Source of the DNA: an uncultured Candidatus Competibacteraceae bacterium
GTDB lineage: Bacteria; Pseudomonadota; Gammaproteobacteria; Competibacterales; Competibacteraceae
Direction: 5' to 3'
Length of the DNA: 55,334 bases
NCBI GenBank assembly: GCA_903879705.1
Contig: CAIRMO010000016.1
Location: 1-55,334, forward strand
The notes under the pieces were generated by a model. It had not been told where the DNA came from and made no database searches. It saw nothing but the letters and a program-made list of their open reading frames with translations. Positions 37,384 to 47,729 of the stretch are shown one piece after another (the first letter of the stretch is position 1; each line of letters starts with the position of its first letter). The position numbers and the translations under genes are program-made.

Positions 37384-37632
37384 ATGTTTAATAAGTCTTT
37401 ACTATCGGCAGCGATGGTTGTGTCACTGTCTCTGCTTTCGCAAGTATCTTTTGCGGCGGGGGAATGCAAAGACGATAAGGATTGCAAAAATGGCGAAGTT
37501 TGCATATTGGCTTTGACGCCACATATATGTAAAGCGCCACAGGCCGCAGGCGCGGCTTGTAAGCGCGACGCCGTGTGCGCTTCCAACAAATGCGAGATTC
37601 CTGCGGGTAAAGACGTAGGTGCTTGTAAATAG
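37384..37632 (+). CDS. Small secreted Cys-rich protein
   Basis: 82 aa. The signal peptide ends near SFA-AG (about 25); the mature ~57 residues contain eight cysteines (ECKDDKDCKNGEVC, ICK, ACK, VCASNKC, ACK), enough for four disulfides. The pattern recalls short Dickkopf-like or EB-type modules, but the function is unknown. A strong RBS and its own promoter suggest high expression. A pair of REP-like palindromes follows. Confidence 0.75.
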   Translation: MFNKSLLSAAMVVSLSLLSQVSFAAGECKDDKDCKNGEVCILALTPHICKAPQAAGAACKRDAVCASNKCEIPAGKDVGACK

Positions 37633-37653
37633 GGTCTGGCTGAAAAGAGGGTA

Positions 37654-37727
37654 GGGGGTTATCGAAGCGTAACCCACCACCACTTTCATTCAGCCAAAGG
37701 CGGGTTACGGCTAACGCCTAACCCGCC
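37654..37727. repeat. Second pair of REP-like palindromes
   Basis: First palindrome 37656-37675 (GGGTTA/TAACCC around an ATCGAAGCGT-type centre), second 37699-37727 (GGCGGGTTA/TAACCCGCC around CGGCTAACGCC). They are the reverse-complement counterparts, in order, of the two palindromes at 12412-12486. They lie between the convergent Cys-rich gene and norD and may also act as a two-way terminator. Confidence 0.7.
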
Positions 37728-37813
37728 CCACGCGGTACTCATTTAAGGTTTCCGTTCAGAGACTAACTATTTATTGCATTTATTCCATCATCAGGAAAAT
37801 TTGCAATGTTTAA

Positions 37814-39655
37814 TCAGCCTCTCGTCAATCGGGTATATAACAGCAGCAATTGACGCGGCAAGTCTTCGGGGTGACGGATGAGTACGAAGCTGTCCTTGCC
37901 AAACAGGTAGGGCAGATAGTCGTCCGCTTCCTGATCAATCGTCACGCAAAATGGGTGTAAACCCTCGCGACGAGCTTCCAGCAGCGCCATCCGGGTATCT
38001 TCGATTCCATACCGCCCCTCGTAATGGTCGAGGTCGTTCGGCTTGCCGTCAGTCAGCAGCAACAGCAACCGGCGAGTGGCCGTTTGCGGTTGCAGCATGC
38101 CCGCGGCATAACGCACCGCCGCGCCCATCCGCGTGTAATAGCCGGGCTTGATCGCGTTAATCCGCCCGCGCACTACGGCATTATAGCGTTCGCTGAAACT
38201 CTTGATGCGTTGCACCCGGACATGCTGGCGCTTGCGCGACGAGAAGCCGTACAGCGCAAAGCAATCGCCGGTCGCCGTCAGCGCCTCGGCGAACAGAAAT
38301 AGACTGTCGCGAATCATCTCGATCACCCGGCCCCGGTTATTGACCCAGGCATCGGTGGACAGCGACAGATCAGCCAGCAGCAAACAGGCCAGATCGCGTT
38401 CCTGACGGGCCAGTTGCCGGTATAAACCGCGTTCGTAGCTATGACCGCCGCTGGCGCAATCGGCGGCATGGCGTACACAGGCATCCAAATCCAGCTCCTC
38501 GCCGTCCGGCTGGGCGCGTCGCCAGCTACGGCCAGGACGCAGAATTTCAAACTGCCGACGCAGGCGCTGGGCATCACGGCGCAAGGCCGGAGGCAACTCG
38601 CAAGGCTGGGCGCGGCGGGCCAGCATTTCCTGCACCAGACAGTAATCCGGCAACAAGGTCTGTTTGCGGTAATCCCACTCGGGCAGTTTCAGTCCAGCTC
38701 CCAGTGGCAGGTCATCCTCGCTGGCGGACGGCAGATCGAGATCAAACCGCACCCGTGAAGCCGTATTGGAGCCGTCGCGAGTCACGCTCAATACCTCCAT
38801 GTCATCCGCCGCCCGCGCCGCGTTGGGTTCCGGGTCGTCGTCGGTGGGCCGGTTGACCCGCACAAACTCGGCCCAGGACAGCAGACTTTCCGCTCGGAAC
38901 GGGAGCAAAAAACTGTTCTTGCGTTCCGGCAGATCGACCTGTTCAGCGCGGCGGCGCTGCCGGTCACGCTCGGTGGGACTGCTGCCGCCGCCCGGTTGGC
39001 GCTGGCCGGGGTCTTGTCGTTTGGATTTAGCCGCAGTACGGGGAGGCGCGGGATAAAGCCACAAGGACACCGGTTGCAACGGGCGGTGGGCGGCGGGCAT
39101 TTCAACGACGCTGCCGGGTTCACACAGGGCTTGTCGCAGCAGATTTTCCTGCGCCGCTTCATCCGGCGGCAGCCGTTCTGGCGGGATGCGTAATTCCAGG
39201 GTGGCGGATACTAACCGCAGGTAACGGGGTTGCAGTCCGGGCAACCGGTTGAGGGCGATCAGCGTTCCCTGCTGGTTTTGTCGCCACCAGGGCGCATCGG
39301 GATCGACTTCATCATGGGCGGCAGCCAGGGCGATCAGCCAGAGATAGAGATCACGGTTTAACTCGCGTTGCGGCAATAGCGCCAATAGCGCTGGCAATTG
39401 CAGGGTTTCCCCATCCCGACAGGCCGGCGTCACCTTTTCACCCCATCCGGCGACCCGCGCCAGCCAATGCCGCCGTGCCCCATGCTGGATCGCTGCGGCG
39501 GGCGCGATGCGTAATCCCGGATCGCCGCCAAAAGCGCGAAATAACAGCCCGGCGGTTTTCTCGATGTCGGTTAAAGCAACGGCAGCCTCCGGGTAGCCAC
39601 GTTGCGCCGCGCGGGTGATCAGGCGATGCCAGAGTGCGCCGACCCGTTCTTCCAT
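37814..39655 (-). CDS. norD: NorD, vWA protein for NO reductase activation
   Basis: 613 aa. A C-terminal vWA domain carries a MIDAS-like LLLADLSLSTDAW (about 410-422) and LLLLTDGKPND (about 537); the long N-terminal part is helical. With the MoxR-type ATPase NorQ it forms a chaperone that inserts iron (FeB) into NorB. It is the last gene of norC-B-Q-x-D and follows the preceding gene by one base. Confidence 0.92.
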   Translation of the reverse strand: MEERVGALWHRLITRAAQRGYPEAAVALTDIEKTAGLLFRAFGGDPGLRIAPAAAIQHGARRHWLARVAGWGEKVTPACRDGETLQLPALLALLPQRELNRDLYLWLIALAAAHDEVDPDAPWWRQNQQGTLIALNRLPGLQPRYLRLVSATLELRIPPERLPPDEAAQENLLRQALCEPGSVVEMPAAHRPLQPVSLWLYPAPPRTAAKSKRQDPGQRQPGGGSSPTERDRQRRRAEQVDLPERKNSFLLPFRAESLLSWAEFVRVNRPTDDDPEPNAARAADDMEVLSVTRDGSNTASRVRFDLDLPSASEDDLPLGAGLKLPEWDYRKQTLLPDYCLVQEMLARRAQPCELPPALRRDAQRLRRQFEILRPGRSWRRAQPDGEELDLDACVRHAADCASGGHSYERGLYRQLARQERDLACLLLADLSLSTDAWVNNRGRVIEMIRDSLFLFAEALTATGDCFALYGFSSRKRQHVRVQRIKSFSERYNAVVRGRINAIKPGYYTRMGAAVRYAAGMLQPQTATRRLLLLLTDGKPNDLDHYEGRYGIEDTRMALLEARREGLHPFCVTIDQEADDYLPYLFGKDSFVLIRHPEDLPRQLLLLYTRLTRG

Positions 39656-39656
39656 G

Positions 39657-40625
39657 TCAGGACCAGCCCGGCGGGGTCCTGGGCTTCCGCATCGGCTGCT
39701 CGCTCACCAGCAACCCTTGGGAACCATCCGCTTGCAGCGCCTGTTGGCCAGCAATCCAGTTCAGCAGGCTACCGTCGGGATGATGCCGTTGTACGGTTTC
39801 ACAGGCGTCGATGCACTGCCCGCATTGGGTGCAGGCGAACATCAGCCGCTTGATGTTGCGCGGCTTGAGGCGCATCGGGCAAACGTGGTCGCAGAACGAC
39901 TGGCAACTAACACAATCACGGGCGCGCTCGCGCTGATAGCCAACCACCATCGCCCGACGATTCGTCATCCATGCCAGACTCTGAAACAGCCCGACCGCAC
40001 AGGCGTAGCGGCAGAATAAATGCCGGGCGAACGTGAATTCCAAAAACAGCAGGATCGTTGCTACGCCAATAAACAAGGCTTGATTACGGGTAGGGGTCCC
40101 ATGAAACAGGTTGCCGTAGACCTCCGCAGGCGGCAGCAGATAGGTGAGCAACGCCACCGCCCACAGAAGCGCAAAGACCAGCGCGAACGGGATAGCCAAT
40201 AACCAATAGCGGCGGTCGGAAGGAGCGGGCGTTCCATCCGGGTGACACGATGGCCCCGGTTTCTTATCCCAGAGGCTTTGCTTGCCGCTGGCTTTACGCA
40301 CCAGTTGATTGATGGTTTCCACGACCGAAAAATGTGGACACAGCCAGCCGCAGTACAACCGGCCCCAGCGCCAGGCGATGCCCAGAAACACGGTCGCCAG
40401 CAACAGAATCGGCGCGATGACCCGCAGCAGGATATTGAGCGTTATTTGCCGGTTGTCGATCTGCCCGGCCAGGTAATCGTCCAGTCCTAGCGTCCACGGC
40501 TGGCCGAACACGATCAGATGGCTTTGAATCAGATCGAAACGCAGAAGATCAAAAATTGGGGCGAACAGAAACAGGATGAAAAAACTGCCCTGATACCAGA
40601 CTCGCTTGCGTTGAAAAGGCGTCAT
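39657..40625 (-). CDS. Membrane polyferredoxin (CcoG/NapH-like) in the nor cluster
   Basis: 322 aa, about five membrane spans, with CGWLCPHFS (about 92-100) as in CcoG/RdxA/NapH. Two cysteine sets follow: CVSCQSFCDHVCP, whose 2-3-3 spacing is one residue longer than the usual CxxCxxCxxxCP, and CTQCGQCIDACE, which is regular except for the missing final Pro. It probably holds two 4Fe-4S clusters and moves electrons, for copper or iron reduction in oxidase/reductase assembly. Its position between norQ and norD implies a job in NO reductase maturation; that is inference. Confidence 0.8.
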   Translation of the reverse strand: MTPFQRKRVWYQGSFFILFLFAPIFDLLRFDLIQSHLIVFGQPWTLGLDDYLAGQIDNRQITLNILLRVIAPILLLATVFLGIAWRWGRLYCGWLCPHFSVVETINQLVRKASGKQSLWDKKPGPSCHPDGTPAPSDRRYWLLAIPFALVFALLWAVALLTYLLPPAEVYGNLFHGTPTRNQALFIGVATILLFLEFTFARHLFCRYACAVGLFQSLAWMTNRRAMVVGYQRERARDCVSCQSFCDHVCPMRLKPRNIKRLMFACTQCGQCIDACETVQRHHPDGSLLNWIAGQQALQADGSQGLLVSEQPMRKPRTPPGWS

Positions 40626-40631
40626 GACGGT

Positions 40632-41420
40632 TCAGATAAAGCTGGCATTCACCACCTCCAGCAGCGCGGCGGCGGTCGGCTCATCATCGGTCAGCGCCTC
40701 GACCAGGGCGACCCGGCAAGCGGTAACTCGATCCATGCCGCCGTGAATCAGTTGTGCGGCGTAAACCAGCAGCCGGGTACTGGGAACCTCGTCGAGATCG
40801 TGTTCCTTGAGGGCGCGGAAAGCGCCAGCAAGTTTGACCAGAGCGCAGGCAACAACAGCATCACAGCCGGTTTCACCCATGACAATCGCCTGTTCCCGCG
40901 CGGGTGTCGGAAAGTCAAAACGCAGGGCGAGAAATCGCTGGCGGGTCGAAGGTTTCAGGCTTTTGAGCAGATTCTGATAGCCGGGGTTATAGGATACGAC
41001 CAGCATGAACGAGGGCGGCGCGGGCAATACTTCGCCGGTGCGTTCAATGGGCAGTACCCGTCGGTCATCGGCCAGCGGGTGCAGCACCACGGTCGTGTCC
41101 TTGCGCGCCTCTACGACTTCGTCGAGATAGCAGATCCCGCCTTCACGCACTGCCCGGGTCAATGGTCCATCGCACCAGACGGTCGCGCCGCCCTGTAGTA
41201 AATGCCGACCCACCAAATCAGCGGCGGACAGATCGTCATGACAGGCAACGGTGTGCAACGGCAGGCCGAGTCGCGTCGCCATGTGCGCGACGAAGCGGGT
41301 TTTACCGCAACCGGTCGGCCCCTTAATCAACAGTGGCAGGCAGTGGCGCCAAGCGGCTTCAAACACCGCGCATTCACCGCCGGACGGTTCGTAGTAGGGA
41401 ATTTCCAAGGAGATCTTCAA
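40632..41420 (-). CDS. norQ: NorQ, MoxR-type AAA+ ATPase
   Basis: 262 aa with Walker A KGPTGCGKTRF (about 35-45) and Walker B GGICYLDEVVEA (about 92-103). The opening EIPYYEPSGGECAVFE is typical. The only usable start in frame is a TTG at 41420, which lies inside the T-run of a terminator-like hairpin and lacks a Shine-Dalgarno sequence. Works with NorD in NorB activation. Confidence 0.9.
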   Translation of the reverse strand: MKISLEIPYYEPSGGECAVFEAAWRHCLPLLIKGPTGCGKTRFVAHMATRLGLPLHTVACHDDLSAADLVGRHLLQGGATVWCDGPLTRAVREGGICYLDEVVEARKDTTVVLHPLADDRRVLPIERTGEVLPAPPSFMLVVSYNPGYQNLLKSLKPSTRQRFLALRFDFPTPAREQAIVMGETGCDAVVACALVKLAGAFRALKEHDLDEVPSTRLLVYAAQLIHGGMDRVTACRVALVEALTDDEPTAAALLEVVNASFI

Positions 41421-41424
41421 AAAT

Positions 41425-41473
41425 TCCCACCCAGAGGAGGGTGGGAGGAGGTAAGAGAGGGTTGGGGTGAGGA
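41425..41473 (-). terminator. Hairpin and repeat between norB and norQ
   Basis: TCCCACCC/GGGTGGGA (41425-41432 with 41439-41446) forms an 8-bp stem. Read on the minus strand it ends in ATTTTTG, terminator-like, directly after norB. The adjoining GAGAGGGTTGGGGTGAGG is the best copy of the repeat family also seen at 33750 and inside two genes. Confidence 0.65.
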
Positions 41474-43325
<1,852 letters not shown>

Positions 43326-43593
43326 GAAGACCTCTGCTCGGCGATGATACGATCTGCGCTAACAGCGTTCGCTCAGGTGGAAATCGTAGCTGGTGCCTGA
43401 ACGAAAAGGTGGATTTCAGATGATTTCTCACCCAAGACCAGAACCAAAATGTAGTTGAACTTTAAGCCTAACTCTTTGAATAAAAGAGACACTAAAAAGT
43501 TAGTGTTCTACAGTGTGATCCTTCCAGAAAAGCGCTTTGGATGGGTTTCCGTTCAGACACGGGCTATCTTCCAGAAAGGATGGCGTTTCTTCC

Positions 43594-43607
43594 TTGATGA
43601 AGATCAA
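43594..43607. promoter_or_regulatory. Perfect Fnr/Dnr box upstream of norC
   Basis: TTGAT GAAG ATCAA, with symmetry extending outward to TTCC...GGAA over 22 bases. It lies about 270 bases before norC, implying a leader of roughly 230 bases if used in class II fashion. It is 14 bases from the C/G-rich hairpin. Confidence 0.8.
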
Positions 43608-43620
43608 GGAACACTCCGAC

Positions 43621-43676
43621 TTGACACTTTCCCCGCCCTAAAAGGCCTGCCCTCGCGAATGCGGGGGACGGGGATT
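43621..43676 (-). repeat. Second C/G-rich hairpin resembling an IS200/IS605 right end
   Basis: On the minus strand CCCCGTCC pairs with GGGCGGGG around an inner CCCGC/GCGAGGG hairpin and an AGGCCTT palindrome, and the unit ends in AAAGTGTCAAG. The tail TTTAGGGCGGGGA-3N-TGTCAAG is shared with 1273-1296 in the other orientation. No transposase is adjacent. Confidence 0.35.
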
Positions 43677-43715
43677 TCCGACATTACGGGATGCCGGTAT
43701 TAATCATTGATGCGG

Positions 43716-44687
43716 TCACAACTCATTGAGAATGAATCGGATGCGATGCTGATAAGTATGATCAGCTAAAATCCGCCGCCGCCCCGCTCTAGCGATCCGC
43801 ACTCCAAAATCAGGTTCCTGTTGCAATCGGTGAATCAGTTCGTTCAACTCAGCCGCGTCACGGTAAACCAGAATTTCCTGTCCTGGATCGAAACAGCGCG
43901 ACAGGTCAGCTAAATCATCATTTAATACCACTGCGCCGCAGGCTAACGGTTCAAAACTGCGTTGATTCAGTCCATCGTCTACATTCACCTCATTGCGGAC
44001 ATTCAGTACCGCGCCATAGTGTTGATAAAACCGAATCAGCGCAGGGCGGCTGATTTTATGATTTTGCACCCGATGAAACCGGTCATAGGCCAACCCCCGC
44101 CAGTCGGTGCCGATAATCCTGGCCGGCAGGGTCAAACCGCGTACTACACTTTCCCGAAACTCAGTGCGGCTAGCGACAAACAGCAGTTCAGAATGGCGTG
44201 ATCCATGACCAGGCATAAATAATTCCGGGTCGACTGCCAGCGGTAAATAACAGCTCGGAACGGTAAAACCGGCTGCTTCCGCCGCAGCGAAAAACCGGGT
44301 GTCGGTAAAATACAGCCGGTCGCAGCAATTAGCCCGTTCCCGACTATCCGCCGGAAAGCGGTCGCCAATCAATCCCGCGATCACTGGCCGGCGCGGCAAT
44401 CCCCGCAATAACCGGTAATGGTCCAGCGGAACCCCAAAAACTCCCGCCACGATCACTAAATCCGGCTGAAACTCGCGCAAGGTCCGCTCAAACCGGGCCA
44501 ACATCCAGACTGCATTTGTTGCCGAAACATGGCCCTGCCATTTGACTCGCAACCGCGAGGCCAGCGTATCACCGTTAATGGCAAAAAACCGGGCGGGATG
44601 ACCGAGCCGGACACAGGCGCGATGCAGATTTTCCAGCCACAAGACCAAACTGCCCCGTTTGCCTAACAGTAGAATACGCGCCACCAT
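43716..44687 (-). CDS. CgeB-like family glycosyltransferase
   Basis: 323 aa from the ATG at 44687 (AAGG 5 bases upstream; an ATG at 44711 has no RBS). The GT-B fold is suggested by an N-terminal Rossmann-like ILLLGKRGSLVLWLENL and a C-terminal GLNQRSFEPLACGAVVLNDD. The latter is the sugar-nucleotide-binding E-x7 region found in CgeB/DUF3880 proteins (spore or maturation glycosylation in other phyla). Substrate unknown. It lies downstream of the M49-like gene on the same strand (about 50 bases), so the two may be co-transcribed. Confidence 0.7.
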   Translation of the reverse strand: MVARILLLGKRGSLVLWLENLHRACVRLGHPARFFAINGDTLASRLRVKWQGHVSATNAVWMLARFERTLREFQPDLVIVAGVFGVPLDHYRLLRGLPRRPVIAGLIGDRFPADSRERANCCDRLYFTDTRFFAAAEAAGFTVPSCYLPLAVDPELFMPGHGSRHSELLFVASRTEFRESVVRGLTLPARIIGTDWRGLAYDRFHRVQNHKISRPALIRFYQHYGAVLNVRNEVNVDDGLNQRSFEPLACGAVVLNDDLADLSRCFDPGQEILVYRDAAELNELIHRLQQEPDFGVRIARAGRRRILADHTYQHRIRFILNEL

Positions 44688-44736
44688 AATGACCTTTTTC
44701 AACTCATCCATTCAGTCGGATGTAGTGAACAGCGCA

Positions 44737-46410
44737 TTATTTTGGATATACCGGGACAAACTCCAGCGGCACCGTCGTTTCCGCCTGATCCAGCAGCTTT
44801 TTCAGCTCCGGGCGCACCGGTGAATAAGCGGCGATGAAATCCGCCGCCGCTTGGGTGTTGCCTTCGCCCTCAATGGCGATCAACTTCACCAGCAGATTCT
44901 TAACCGCCGCCGTCATTTGATCGACGTCCAGCAGGAACCGTTGCTGATCCGGGTCGTAACGCAAAGCGCCCTGGTCGATGAGGAAATTCCAGGCGGAAGA
45001 TCGGATGACGCCATACGCGGAACCCATGCCAAAGCGAATGGAGCGCAGCGCTTCCGCCAGGTAGCCGACATAGTGGGCAGCCAGCGCGCCAGTAACAACG
45101 CCCCTTTCCATCAAATAGGGAAGGTTATAAAGCCCGCCGATATCGGCCTTCCCTTCCTCAATCGGGGAATAATATTGGCCCATTGCTTCCCTGACCGTCA
45201 GGGTCTGGCCGTTTTTGATCACTTCGCGCGGCCCCAGGGTGTGGGTGATCTCATGCATCAGCACCCAGGTGAAATAGGCGTTCGCCTCCATCTGTTGGGC
45301 GGTGGCAGGGTCCAGAATCGCCTGGGCCAGTGGTTCGAGGACGGTGGTGCGGCGCGCCGACAGGTAATTGCCCATCATGACTTTTTTGGAACCCTTGGCG
45401 GCCAGGACCCGGGGGTCGTTGGGCAGGCTGAAAGCGACCCCTTCCATGATCGACCGTGCTTGGCCAGCGCGGCGGATGTCGTCGGCCAGAATCATCGGCG
45501 TCAGGGTGCCGGTCTGATCCGGCTTGTATTGAGGATCAACAGGCAGATTGGCCTGCAACTGCGGGATCATCGCCTTGTATTGGGCGAATTGTCCGGCGGC
45601 GGATTGATCAACGATCAGCACATTGACCTTGTAAAAGGTTTTTTGCCCGGTCAACTGGTCATCATAGGTTTCATGCGGGCCGATGCTCACATCCAAATTC
45701 CCGTCCAGGTCGAGCCAAGCCAAATCGGCAGCGTAGTAGTCGTCGGTGCGCAGCCCCTGGGCTTCCAGCCGCAGGTAATAAGCCAGCGATGGATTTTGAC
45801 TGAGCGCAGCGGCTTCATCCAGCAACGCAGCGGCGGGCAACACATAGTCGGCATAAGCCTGGTGGTAGGGGACAGCAATCAACTGGTTACCGTTACGGCG
45901 CACCACGGTGTAGGGATTGAGCAGATCGGTCTTTTGATCGGGGTGGGCCACCAGATAGGCGTCCAGCTCGGCTCTGGTCAAATCCGCCGGATAGACATAG
46001 CCGCCAGCGGGGCGCAGTTGCGTGCCAACGAAGGGAGCAAATTCCCGGAACCGGTCCCAGCGCCCGTAATTGGCGTCCATCAGGTGATGCGCCGCCTGTT
46101 TATCCGGAGTGGTTGCGTTGGCGAAGCTTTTGAAAATCTTTTCGCCGTCCGGGTCGACCTGTTGCCAGAATGCTGCATCCAGATAAGCCGCTGCCTGCAC
46201 GAACTTGTTCACGACTGCCTGTTCCTGATCGGTCAGCCTGGCTTGCAATGGACTGTGTGACAAGTCTTTAGGGACGAACTGGGCAGCGCGTTGAATGATA
46301 TCCGGCGCAATCACCGGGTCGTTGTTGCTGGAATGATCATCATTGTCGCAGCCGCTGGCAGTGAGCAGTGCGGCCAGACAAAGAGCAAGGCCCATTGGGG
46401 ATTTTTTCAT
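44737..46410 (-). CDS. M49-like (dipeptidyl-peptidase III-related) metallopeptidase lipoprotein
   Basis: 557 aa. Lipoprotein signal with Cys 21 (LLTASGC) followed by a D/N/S-rich linker. Zinc ligands are H386-E387-x2-H390 (HEITH) and a second motif EEGKAD at 418-423, like the EECRAE of family M49. M49 proper has HExxxH, one residue longer, so this belongs to a related branch with HExxH. It is predicted to act in the periplasm or outer membrane on short peptides; a true hydrolase role is inferred. A good RBS (AAGGAG) precedes the ATG, and the 227-base upstream gap holds an AT-rich stretch with a TATAAA on the minus strand. Confidence 0.75.
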   Translation of the reverse strand: MKKSPMGLALCLAALLTASGCDNDDHSSNNDPVIAPDIIQRAAQFVPKDLSHSPLQARLTDQEQAVVNKFVQAAAYLDAAFWQQVDPDGEKIFKSFANATTPDKQAAHHLMDANYGRWDRFREFAPFVGTQLRPAGGYVYPADLTRAELDAYLVAHPDQKTDLLNPYTVVRRNGNQLIAVPYHQAYADYVLPAAALLDEAAALSQNPSLAYYLRLEAQGLRTDDYYAADLAWLDLDGNLDVSIGPHETYDDQLTGQKTFYKVNVLIVDQSAAGQFAQYKAMIPQLQANLPVDPQYKPDQTGTLTPMILADDIRRAGQARSIMEGVAFSLPNDPRVLAAKGSKKVMMGNYLSARRTTVLEPLAQAILDPATAQQMEANAYFTWVLMHEITHTLGPREVIKNGQTLTVREAMGQYYSPIEEGKADIGGLYNLPYLMERGVVTGALAAHYVGYLAEALRSIRFGMGSAYGVIRSSAWNFLIDQGALRYDPDQQRFLLDVDQMTAAVKNLLVKLIAIEGEGNTQAAADFIAAYSPVRPELKKLLDQAETTVPLEFVPVYPK

Positions 46411-46637
46411 GCAGGTTCTCCTTCGAGCGGGATGGAAAGTGGGTTGGGGCTACCCTTCCTCGGTAGTTTTGCTCATTTTTGTAACAAATTGAATTTTATA
46501 GGTATAAATTTTGCTCCAACACGGATCGCTGCCGAACAACAGATTGAATATCAAAGACTTTTTTGGGGTAGCGAAAGTATAGTTCCTTGGACAAGGAGGG
46601 GAATAAGGAGGTCTGGATAGGATCAGAAAAGGCTATA

Positions 46638-47729
46638 TCATGCCGGTTTCAACCGCATCGTGACCCGGTTGTGGTCGCCAATGCGTTCGTAGGCGATATC
46701 CTGAGCATAGTTGTCGATGATGGTCAGACCCAGCCTATCCGGCGTAGGCGCGTTTTCGAGGGGATGCCCCGGTTCGCCGGCGCTGTCCACGCGCAATTCT
46801 ACCGTCCGCCGCTTCTCCGAAAACGCCACGACAAAATCGATGTCCACCGGCCCAGGCCGGGCGACGTGAATCGCCAGCAGCTCTTCGGCCAGCAATTGCA
46901 CGGTCCGAGCGATTTTCACGATCAAGGCGTGCTTTTCACAGAACCGCTCGATCTGGCCGAAGAGTTCATACAGGTCGAAATCAGCGCTGGCGACATGATA
47001 GCCCAGGCTGCGAACCTTGCCGATAAAGTCCCGGGTCCGTTCGCGGCGCGGCGCATCAAACAGTTCGGCGGGTGGCCCCTCCTCATAGATCACCCCCTGA
47101 TCCATGTAAAACACCCGCGTCGAAACATCCCGTGCGAAATCCATCTCATGCGTCACGATGGCCATGGTCATGCCCTGTCTGGCCAGTCGGCGGATCACTG
47201 CCAGAACCTCGCTGACCATCGTCGGATCCAGCGCAGAAGTGGGTTCATCGAACAGGATGATCTCCGGTTCCATCGACAGACAGCGCGCAATCGCCACCCG
47301 CTGTTTCTGTCCGCCGGAGAGTTCGTCCGGGAAGTGATCGGCCTTCTCCGCCAGTCCCACCATTTTCAGCAACTCAGTTCCAGCCGCCTCCGCCTCCGCC
47401 TGGCGCTTGCCCCGCAATCGAACCGGACCGATGGTCAGGTTTTCGAGAACGGTCAGATGGGCGAACAGATTGAAGGACTGGAACACCATGCCCATCCGCT
47501 GCCGCAGCTTCGGTACGTTGGTGCCGGGGGCCAGAATGTCCTGGCCGTCGATCTCAATCCGCCCGCCCGACGGGGTGTCCAGCAGGTTCAGGCAACGCAG
47601 AAAGGTACTCTTCCCGGTGCCGGAGGGGCCAATGATTGAAATGACTTCCCCCTGGGAGATCTCCGCGTTGATGTCCTTCAGAACCTCTACCGCGCCGTAA
47701 CGCTTGGATAAATGTTCGACCTTGATCAT
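46638..47729 (-). CDS. Polar amino-acid-type ABC ATPase fused to a HATPase-like domain
   Basis: 363 aa. Residues 1-240 are a GlnQ/HisP-type ATPase: Walker [10 protein letters not shown] (34-42), Q-loop MVFQSFNLF, signature LSGGQKQR (138-145), Walker [15 protein letters not shown]-loop THEMDFA. Residues about 250-363 resemble a GHKL/anti-sigma ATPase: N-box-like [11 protein letters not shown] (279-289), VDSAGEP (314-320) and RLGLTIIDN (332-340), ending with NRVTMRLK. The usual N-box Asn is lost, so ATP binding by this tail is doubtful. It overlaps the permease gene by 4 bases. The tail may let the transporter sense or signal; unproven. Confidence 0.8.
   Translation of the reverse strand: MIKVEHLSKRYGAVEVLKDINAEISQGEVISIIGPSGTGKSTFLRCLNLLDTPSGGRIEIDGQDILAPGTNVPKLRQRMGMVFQSFNLFAHLTVLENLTIGPVRLRGKRQAEAEAAGTELLKMVGLAEKADHFPDELSGGQKQRVAIARCLSMEPEIILFDEPTSALDPTMVSEVLAVIRRLARQGMTMAIVTHEMDFARDVSTRVFYMDQGVIYEEGPPAELFDAPRRERTRDFIGKVRSLGYHVASADFDLYELFGQIERFCEKHALIVKIARTVQLLAEELLAIHVARPGPVDIDFVVAFSEKRRTVELRVDSAGEPGHPLENAPTPDRLGLTIIDNYAQDIAYERIGDHNRVTMRLKPA

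Larger units (their letters stand above)
43326..43715. other. norC upstream region without a credible gene
   Basis: About 390 bases. It holds a minus-strand AT-rich hairpin (43487-43509, AGACACTAA and its complement with one bulge, followed on the minus strand by CTCTTTT), the Fnr/Dnr box, and a C/G-rich hairpin like that at 1261. A plus-strand open frame at 43455-43703 has no RBS, no recognisable domain and unnatural composition, so it is not called. Confidence 0.6.

Noticed and set aside
43455-43703. A possible 82-residue gene upstream of norC
   Set aside because: No RBS, no domain, and it overlaps the Fnr/Dnr box and the C/G-rich hairpin.
44851-46260. A 469-codon plus-strand open frame over the M49-like gene
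   Set aside because: Antisense shadow; the minus-strand gene has zinc motifs, lipobox and RBS.
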